Under the pieces are notes generated by a model. That model was given only the letters and a program-made list of their open reading frames with translations. It was not told where the DNA came from and made no database searches. Source: an uncultured Granulosicoccaceae bacterium (lineage in GTDB: Bacteria; Pseudomonadota; Gammaproteobacteria; Granulosicoccales; Granulosicoccaceae). From it: a DNA stretch of 64,000 nt. This document shows, one piece after another, positions 29,571-36,800 of the stretch. Each line of letters starts with the position of its first letter. Position 1 is the stretch's first letter. The position numbers were made by a program, and so were the translations under genes. The DNA lies in assembly GCA_937930305.1 (NCBI GenBank), contig CALGLE010000010.1, positions 62,001-126,000 of the forward strand. Reading direction: 5' to 3'.

Positions 29571-31496
29571 ATGAGCGTGCGTGCGCATTTGATAGCGCTC
29601 GTGTGCATGACAGGCAATGGGGACGTGAGTCTAAATTTCTTTGCAACAGGACGATGTAAGCCAATTTTGTTAGTGCTTTTTGCACTGACAATTTTCGTCC
29701 TGTCTGCGGAAAAGGCTAGAGCCCTAGTTATCACACCCTATTTTGAGTCGGTGCTTGTGCCTAGTGTTTCTACTACCTGGACAACGGTTTCATTGGATAA
29801 CTCCTACACCAATGCTATCGCCGTTTGTACCTACGTGTTGGATTCCTTTGTCGGTACTGCCCCGAACTACACCAATCCACCTGCCGTTACCCGCATCCGA
29901 AATATTGGCGCATCTTCTTTTGACTTGAGAATTCAAGGTTGGGAAGACTCGGCAGCCACTCCAGGTGATGTGCATTGCATGGTAATGGAAGAAGGTGCGC
30001 ATACGTTGCCTGATGGCAGATTAGTGGAAGCGCACAGTGTTCTGTCGGATCAAACCAGTGGGCAGTACAGCACGGATGGGGCGTGGAACCAGACGTTATT
30101 GGAGGATGTAAGCGCCAGTATTGTTCACACCTATACAAGTCCCGTTGTCGTTGGCCAAGTGATGAGTTTTAACGACGCGAAAGCCAGTGTGATTTACGTC
30201 ACCGATTGTGATGCTCGACAAAATCATCCCTTCCAGTCGGGTATGGCTGATGGAATTTGTGTTGGCAAACACATCGGCATGATTCCTGGCTCCCGCGCTT
30301 CAGAAACTGTTGGTTACATCGTGGGAGAGAGTGGCAGCGGTACGATCAATAACGTGTTTTACGAACTCGCGTTGGGTGCTGACACCGTCGCTGGCAATAG
30401 TGGTTCTAATGCAGGTTACTCGTACGGTCTATCGAATCACCACACCATGGCCGTTCTCACTCAAGCGGCTGAAGATGGTGGCAATGGTTCTTGGGCAGCC
30501 CTTTATGGGGGTACGCCTCTAACGGCGAATGCATTGTCACTAGTCGTTGATGAAGAGGTCTTTGCAGGCGATGTATCCCGCGGGCACACGCGTGAGCCTG
30601 TGTACTACTGGGCCTTTGCTGGCGCGGAGATTACGCTTGTTAAACAATTAATTAATGATGATGGTGGTACCGCGACACTGTCAGATTTTACTCTCACTGC
30701 TACGGGTCCGAACACCATAGCGGGTGTGAGCGGCACCGCATCCGTTACCAAAGCGGTGGTGCAGCCAGGCACCTATTTAATTTCAGAAACTACGGTTCCA
30801 GGCTACACCGCGAGCAGTTGGGTTTGTGTCGGTGCTAGTGCTGTATCTGGTAACAAAATAGATTTGCAGGGTGGGGATCATGCGGTTTGCACCATTTCGA
30901 ATGATGATGAAAAGTTTTCAACACTCACTCTAGTTAAGGATCTCACCAACAATGCGGGTGGGACTGCGGTGGATACGGATTTTATTCTTAACTTTTCCGG
31001 TAGTGGATTGTCTGGAAGCGGTGTTACAGGCGATGCTGCTATTACTGCCGTATCCGTACCTCCTGGCTCATACAACCTGACCGAAACTAACCTGCCAGGC
31101 TACCTCCTTGCTGGAATCAAGTGTGACGGCACTGATTCTGATGGCAGTGATGGAGTGGATATTCAGCCAGGCGAAAAAGTGACTTGTTATTTTGTTAATG
31201 ATGATCAGGGTGTGGATTTACAAATCACCAAATCGGTAAACGAAACCTCGCCGAGTATTGGCGACACCTTAAATTTTACGTTATTGATTACCAATACCGG
31301 CCCTGATACGGCCACCAACTTATCTGTTCTAGATCCAATTCCAGCGGGCTTTAGTTATGTCGCAGCTTCAATGACTGGCGGCGATGCTCAGGATGACAGC
31401 TCCCCAACAGGCGCAGGCTTGGATTGGACCATAAATTCTCTTGCCTCCGGTTCGTCGACGTCGCTGACGTTTCAAGCAACCGTTTTGGCGCCTTAG
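29571..31496 (+). CDS. Envelope cluster protein 1: secreted protein with two SpaA-like repeats and a C-terminally incomplete DUF11 domain
   Basis: Start is uncertain: ATG 29571, ATG 29607 or GTG 29625 all precede the same signal peptide, which ends EKARA before LVITPYF. Numbered from 29571, about 52-351 is a Cys-containing domain I do not recognise, with VVVGQVMSFND and SETVGYIVGESGSGTI. Then come two SpaA/CnaB-like repeats (about 352-446 and 450-546), each with Lys, Glu and Asn at isopeptide-type positions (358/406/444 and 456/505/543) and a Cys pair. The last 94 residues are a DUF11 domain ending at SLTFQATVLAP, before the final strands normally present. This is the first gene of the set, with no donor-like N-terminus. 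Confidence 0.8.
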   Translation: MSVRAHLIALVCMTGNGDVSLNFFATGRCKPILLVLFALTIFVLSAEKARALVITPYFESVLVPSVSTTWTTVSLDNSYTNAIAVCTYVLDSFVGTAPNYTNPPAVTRIRNIGASSFDLRIQGWEDSAATPGDVHCMVMEEGAHTLPDGRLVEAHSVLSDQTSGQYSTDGAWNQTLLEDVSASIVHTYTSPVVVGQVMSFNDAKASVIYVTDCDARQNHPFQSGMADGICVGKHIGMIPGSRASETVGYIVGESGSGTINNVFYELALGADTVAGNSGSNAGYSYGLSNHHTMAVLTQAAEDGGNGSWAALYGGTPLTANALSLVVDEEVFAGDVSRGHTREPVYYWAFAGAEITLVKQLINDDGGTATLSDFTLTATGPNTIAGVSGTASVTKAVVQPGTYLISETTVPGYTASSWVCVGASAVSGNKIDLQGGDHAVCTISNDDEKFSTLTLVKDLTNNAGGTAVDTDFILNFSGSGLSGSGVTGDAAITAVSVPPGSYNLTETNLPGYLLAGIKCDGTDSDGSDGVDIQPGEKVTCYFVNDDQGVDLQITKSVNETSPSIGDTLNFTLLITNTGPDTATNLSVLDPIPAGFSYVAASMTGGDAQDDSSPTGAGLDWTINSLASGSSTSLTFQATVLAP

Positions 31497-31511
31497 TTTT
31501 AGGTTTAACTT

Positions 31512-33848
31512 ATGCAAAATAGTAAATTTGAACGAGTACTATCACGACTGCATGGGAGCTCATGGCGAGTTCGAAGTGCGGTATTAATAGTGGGTGTATC
31601 GATACCGTTGACCGCTTGGTCCTTGAGCTTATCGGACTATTTAAACCAATCGACTGTGGTGTCATCCACCTCTCAATTTGAGGCGGATACCACCAACAAT
31701 GTTGGTTCCGTGCAAATTATCCCTAATGCAGAATTGATCGTGGTTAAGCAGGTGGTCAATGATGATGGTGGCGATGGTGTGCTCGCCGATTTCTCGGTGC
31801 AAACAAGCGCTGGGACCTTATCATTCGATACCGGTGCGCAAGTGGGGGCTACCACGACCTATACCTCAGATACGATCTACGTTCCACCCGGCTCCTATAC
31901 ATTGAGTGAGCTGGATGTGGACGGCTATACGGAAGGTACCTGGAGTTGTACGGTAGGCGCGGTAGGCAGCAGTACGTTTAATACCGGCTCGGTAACCTTG
32001 GCGTTTGGAGAGCAAACCGTTTGTACCATTGTCAATGATGACATAGCGCCAACATTGACATTGGCGAAAACGGTTATCAATGATGATGGCGGTTTGCTCA
32101 CAGATGCAGACTTTTCCCTAACGGTTGATTCAACCGCTGTGACCAGTGGTGTACCTATCACGGTCGTTGCAAATACCGCCATTACCATCAGTGAGTCCGA
32201 TGTGGATGGATACACAGAAGGAACTTGGGCTTGTACTGATGCAAATAATTTAACCACCACATTACCTACAAATGGTTTGGCGACAGGCGAAGTCATAGAG
32301 CTTGAAGCAGGCTCTGATGTGACATGTGAAATTACTAACGATGACATCGCGCCTATTTTGACGTTAACTAAAACATTGATTAACGATGACGGTGGTTTGA
32401 AAACTCTAGCGGATTTTAATCTAGCAATTGGCGGTTCGGTGGTGGCTGATAGTGCGCCTAATACTGTGCTAGCAAACACTCCGTTAACGATCTCGGAACT
32501 GGATTTGCCCGGTTACACCGAAGGAACCTGGAGTTGTACAGATGCGAACAATCTAACGTCAGTACTGCCTACCAGTGGACTGGCCACAGGTGAGCCAGTA
32601 ACTTTATTACCGGGCAGTGACGTCCTGTGTGAGATTTCCAATGATGATATCGCACCCACTTTGTCTTTGACTAAGACAATAATTAATGATGATGGAGGCG
32701 ACTTAAGCGTTGCTGACTTCAATCTATCCATTGATGGTACAGGTGTCACCAATGGCGCTGCGAATACGGTTATGGCGAACAACGTTATAACCATAAGTGA
32801 ATTAGATTTGCCAGGTTATACCGAAGGCACATGGGAATGTACAGATTCGGCTAACTTAACAACCACACTGCCTACGGCAGGTTTGGCAACGGGTGAGCCT
32901 ATTACGCTATTACCTGGCTCCGTAGTTGATTGTGCGATCACCAATGACGATATAGGTCCGACCCTAGTATTGACTAAAAATGTGGTGAATGACAATGGTG
33001 GCGATAAGCTGCTTAGTGACTTTGATATTGCGATAGATGGCGTGGTTGTGACTTCAGGTGCAATCAATGCGGTTGCGGCCAATACCGATGTCGTTATTTC
33101 AGAATTAGATTTGCCAGGGTATACCGCAGGTACTTGGGAATGTACGGACTCTGAAACATTAACCAGTGGATTACCAGTCGCAGGTGTTGCCACCGGTGAA
33201 ACCTTTCAATTAAAACAAGGTTCAAAAGTCACGTGCGAAATCACCAACGATGATATCGCGCCAACTTTGACATTGGTTAAAACCGTTGTTAATGATAACG
33301 GTGGTGATAAGGTAATTGATGATTTCAATATATCCATAGATGGTATTGAAGTGGCCAGTGGTGCATCTGTTCCGGTAACGGCCAACGCGGTAATCAATAT
33401 CAGTGAGTTGGATTTGGTTCAATACGCAGAAGGTGTTTGGGCTTGTACTGATGCCAATAACCTAACCACTGTGTTGCCAACTGCCGGAACTGCTACCAGT
33501 ACTGATTTAACGCTATTGCCTGGTTCTGATGTGACCTGTGAGATTACCAATAATGATTTGGGAATTGATTTAACAATCGCTAAATCGGTTGATGATGCCG
33601 CACCAAACATTGGGCAAACCATAACCTTCTCGCTAGAAGTGTCAAACGCAGGGCCTGATTTGGCTACCAATGTAACGGTCACGGATCCGGTGCCGGCTGG
33701 TTTTACTTATGTCGGCGCTACTATGGGTGGTGGTGATGCCACGGATGAAAGCGATCCAACCGGTGCTGGTTTGACTTGGACGATTAACTCCGTTCCGGTG
33801 GGTTCGCCTGTTGTGCTGACGTTCCAGGCGATTGTGAACGCACCGTAA
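31512..33848 (+). CDS. Envelope cluster protein 2: DUF11-tail N-terminus, six SpaA-like repeats, incomplete DUF11 C-terminus
   Basis: The signal peptide probably ends LTAWS before LSLSDYLNQ. Residues 42-71 look like the last two strands of a DUF11 domain. Six SpaA/CnaB-like repeats follow (75-685), the last five with an exact 101-residue period. Each has a Lys in the first strand (79, 186, 287, 388, 489, 590), a Glu in IS-E (133, 228, 329, 430, 531, 632), an Asn in the last strand (175, 276, 377, 478, 579, 680) and a conserved Cys pair. Residues 686-778 are a DUF11 domain stopping at LTFQAIVNAP. This tail is about 60% identical, by hand count, to that of protein 1. It starts 15 bases after protein 1. 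Confidence 0.85.
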   Translation: MQNSKFERVLSRLHGSSWRVRSAVLIVGVSIPLTAWSLSLSDYLNQSTVVSSTSQFEADTTNNVGSVQIIPNAELIVVKQVVNDDGGDGVLADFSVQTSAGTLSFDTGAQVGATTTYTSDTIYVPPGSYTLSELDVDGYTEGTWSCTVGAVGSSTFNTGSVTLAFGEQTVCTIVNDDIAPTLTLAKTVINDDGGLLTDADFSLTVDSTAVTSGVPITVVANTAITISESDVDGYTEGTWACTDANNLTTTLPTNGLATGEVIELEAGSDVTCEITNDDIAPILTLTKTLINDDGGLKTLADFNLAIGGSVVADSAPNTVLANTPLTISELDLPGYTEGTWSCTDANNLTSVLPTSGLATGEPVTLLPGSDVLCEISNDDIAPTLSLTKTIINDDGGDLSVADFNLSIDGTGVTNGAANTVMANNVITISELDLPGYTEGTWECTDSANLTTTLPTAGLATGEPITLLPGSVVDCAITNDDIGPTLVLTKNVVNDNGGDKLLSDFDIAIDGVVVTSGAINAVAANTDVVISELDLPGYTAGTWECTDSETLTSGLPVAGVATGETFQLKQGSKVTCEITNDDIAPTLTLVKTVVNDNGGDKVIDDFNISIDGIEVASGASVPVTANAVINISELDLVQYAEGVWACTDANNLTTVLPTAGTATSTDLTLLPGSDVTCEITNNDLGIDLTIAKSVDDAAPNIGQTITFSLEVSNAGPDLATNVTVTDPVPAGFTYVGATMGGGDATDESDPTGAGLTWTINSVPVGSPVVLTFQAIVNAP
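32052..33566 (+). repeat. Five tandem 303-base repeats encoding SpaA-like domains
   Basis: Protein positions 181-685 repeat every 101 residues, so the DNA period is 303 bases without indels. Units share ITNDDIAPTL and ISELDLPGYTEGTW. The nucleotide copies have drifted more than the protein, suggesting selection on the domain rather than a recent expansion. Confidence 0.85.
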
Positions 33849-33876
33849 ATCGGATCGTTAGCAATCTGCTAAGCCA

Positions 33877-36800
33877 ATGTTAAATCATCTTCTGCTGAAG
33901 TATCTGCACATAACGGCAGCCCTGTTCTTAGGATCAGGGCTGGCGTCGGTGTATGCGCTTACAGAAGATGACTTTACCAATACTGGCGTTGTATTGTCAG
34001 CACCTACCCAGTTTGAGAATAACAACTCGAACAACGCAGGGACGGTGCTAGTTCAGCCCAAAGGTTTGACAATTGAAAAAGTGGCGGATGCCTCGTTACT
34101 GTCCACCCCAACCCAAGCCGGTGAGGTCATTAACTACACCATCACCTTAGACAATATTGGGCTTTTGGCATTAACGAATGTTGTACTAAGCGATTCGATT
34201 ATACCAGCAGCGGATCTAAATCTCGTTTCAGGAGATACCAATTCAGACAATATTCTTGATGGTGATGAGACCTGGATATTTACGGGAGCCTACGCCGTAA
34301 AACAAACGGACATTGATACATTTGGTGGTGGTGATGGAGATATTGATAACACCGTTAGAGTCAACACAGATCAATTGGATGAACTAGAAGACTCAGCGGA
34401 AGTACCGATTACCCAGGCACCTGAATTTACTGTTACAAAGACAGTCGATAAAACATCAATCACTACGCCAACGGTGTTGAGATACACCATTGAAGTGGTG
34501 AACACTGGTAATCAATCATTAACCGGTATCTCATTGAGCGATACCTTGCCCGACGGGTCATTGGGTACTTTGATTGGTCCTGCAACTGATACGGGAATCG
34601 CGAATGCGATTGATGTTGGGGAGACATGGACCTACACAGTAACCTATGGGGCCACTCAAGCCGATATCGACTCTGGTTTGACCTTAACCAATTCTGTTGC
34701 TGTTACCACTGCAGAGACCGGTCCTGACACTGTTGAAGATGCCGCGCAAACAACGATTGCTAAAACTCCAAATTTACAGATTAGCAAATCGGTTGATAAC
34801 ACCAGTATTTCTGTACCGGGATTGTTGAGCTATACCGTAACGCTTCTAAACAACGGCAACGTAACTCTAAACAATGTGGCGGTGGCGGATGTTATGCCAG
34901 ATAGTACGGCCGGTGTTTTGGTCGGGCCGACAACCGATACGGGTACAAGCGGTGCGTTGGATGTGGGTGAAACATGGACCTACACAGCCACATACAATGC
35001 TAACCAAAGCCACATTGATGCGGGTGCAGATTTAATTAATACCGTTTCAACGACGACTGATGAAACGGATCAAACGGTGTTTAGTGATATCGCCGTTACG
35101 TCGATTCTGTCTGAACCCAATATGATCGTTCAAAAGAGTGTAGACAAAGCCTCATTGAACGCACCGGGTGTCCTGAATTATTCCATTATTGTTGAAAACA
35201 CCGGTAACCAGACTTTATCCAATGTAGTCCCTATCGATACTTTGCCGGATGGATCCATCGCAGCGCTTGTTGGTCCCTTGAATGATACGGGCTTGGCGGG
35301 ACAACTCGATGTAGGTGAGTCTTGGGAATACACGGCCACTTACAACGTATCTCAATTGCAAATTGATCAAGGCTTGACGCTAGAGAATGCCGTTGACGTC
35401 ACCAGCGATGAGACGGCTGGCCAAATTTTTAGCGACACGGTGCAAACGGTACTGACTCGATCTCCAGCATTCACCGTTGAAAAACTCGTGGATCAAAGCA
35501 TCGCTTCGGAACCTGGGTTGTTAACTTACGAAATTACCGTCACCAATACCGGTAATACATCACTGACTGATGTGCAGTTAGATGACACCTTGCCCGATGG
35601 CTCCACGGCTTTACTAACTGGGCCAATCTTGGATGCAGGTGCCTTGAATGTACTAGACGTGAATGAAAGTTGGACATTTATTGGTGAATACAACGTAACA
35701 CAGGATGATGTGGATGCCGGGATATCTCTAACCAATACGGTAACTGTCAATACCGCAGAAGCCGGTGGGCAAAGTGATGATGCCACCACCACCCTGAATC
35801 AAGCGCCTGGAATCAGTTTAGTTAAGTCGGTACAGCAAACTGACTTTACCGCAGTGGATGATGTGTTGGAATACACCTTAGTGGTAACCAACACAGGCAA
35901 CGTGGTGCTTAGCGATGTTGTGGTGGTGGATTCCTTTGCCGATACCGGCTCAGTGAGTTGTGCCGAGGCCATGCCTTTCATATTGCAACCAGCAGAAACA
36001 CAGGTGTGTAACGCAACTCGTACGGTTACAGCTGCAGATATTGCTTTAACAGAAATCCCTAACCAAGCCAGTGTCAGTGGACTCGATCCACTAGGTACTA
36101 CCATTGAAGAAGAGAGTAATCCAGTGCTTGTGCCTATGTTGCGATTACCGCCACTTGCAACGGATGATCTCTTCGTATCCCCGGTTAGTGCGGTACCTGT
36201 TACGTTAGACGGTGCCACGGATGATTCTGATGCAAACAATGATCTCGATCCAACCAGTCTGAATTTTGTATCTGGGAATGCAACGGATGTGGATGGCGAT
36301 GGTGACAACGATCTGTTGGTTGTTACGGGAGAGGGGACTTGGTTAGTGGACGATGTGGTTGGCACCGTTACGTTTACTCCAGTGCCTGGATTCACCGCAG
36401 ACCCTACACCGATCGTATATACGATAAATGATGCAACGGGGTTGGTTTCAAATGAAGCCACCTTAAGCATTGAATACCCACAAACGGCACCGATTGCTGA
36501 AAACGATTATAAGCAAAACTCACAAACACCGAGTCCAACGAATACCACATCCCTGAATTTGTTGGCCGACAACGGTAGTGGCGTGGACCGTGACCCCGAG
36601 AACGACATCGATGTTACATCCATAAATTTTGTTAACGCCGCGGCAATTGACAGTGATGGTGATGGTGACAACGACACCTTGATTGTTCCAGGTGAAGGTT
36701 TATGGGTTGTGGATAACCTAACCGGTGACGTTACGTTTACGCCTCAGGCCGGATTCCTAGGCGACCCAACACCGATTGCATACACCATTTCTGATGTTAA

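Noticed and set aside
31494..31724. Protein 1 and protein 2 as one gene broken by a sequencing error or nonsense mutation
   Set aside because: The frame is shared, but three stop codons, an ATG and a complete signal peptide lie between the two parts, and the same layout recurs at the next junction in a different frame.
32052..33566. Regular repeats considered as a CRISPR-like or satellite array
   Set aside because: The period is 303 bases, in frame, with protein-level conservation and no short identical repeat with unique spacers.
31925..33682. Series of minus-strand ORFs opposite envelope protein 2
   Set aside because: They recur with the same 303-base period as the sense repeats, so they are mirror images of the repeats and not genes.
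35799..36470. 223-codon minus-strand ORF inside the giant envelope gene
   Set aside because: Shadow of the repetitive coding strand; Val/Ser/Thr-rich with no motif or ribosome-binding site.
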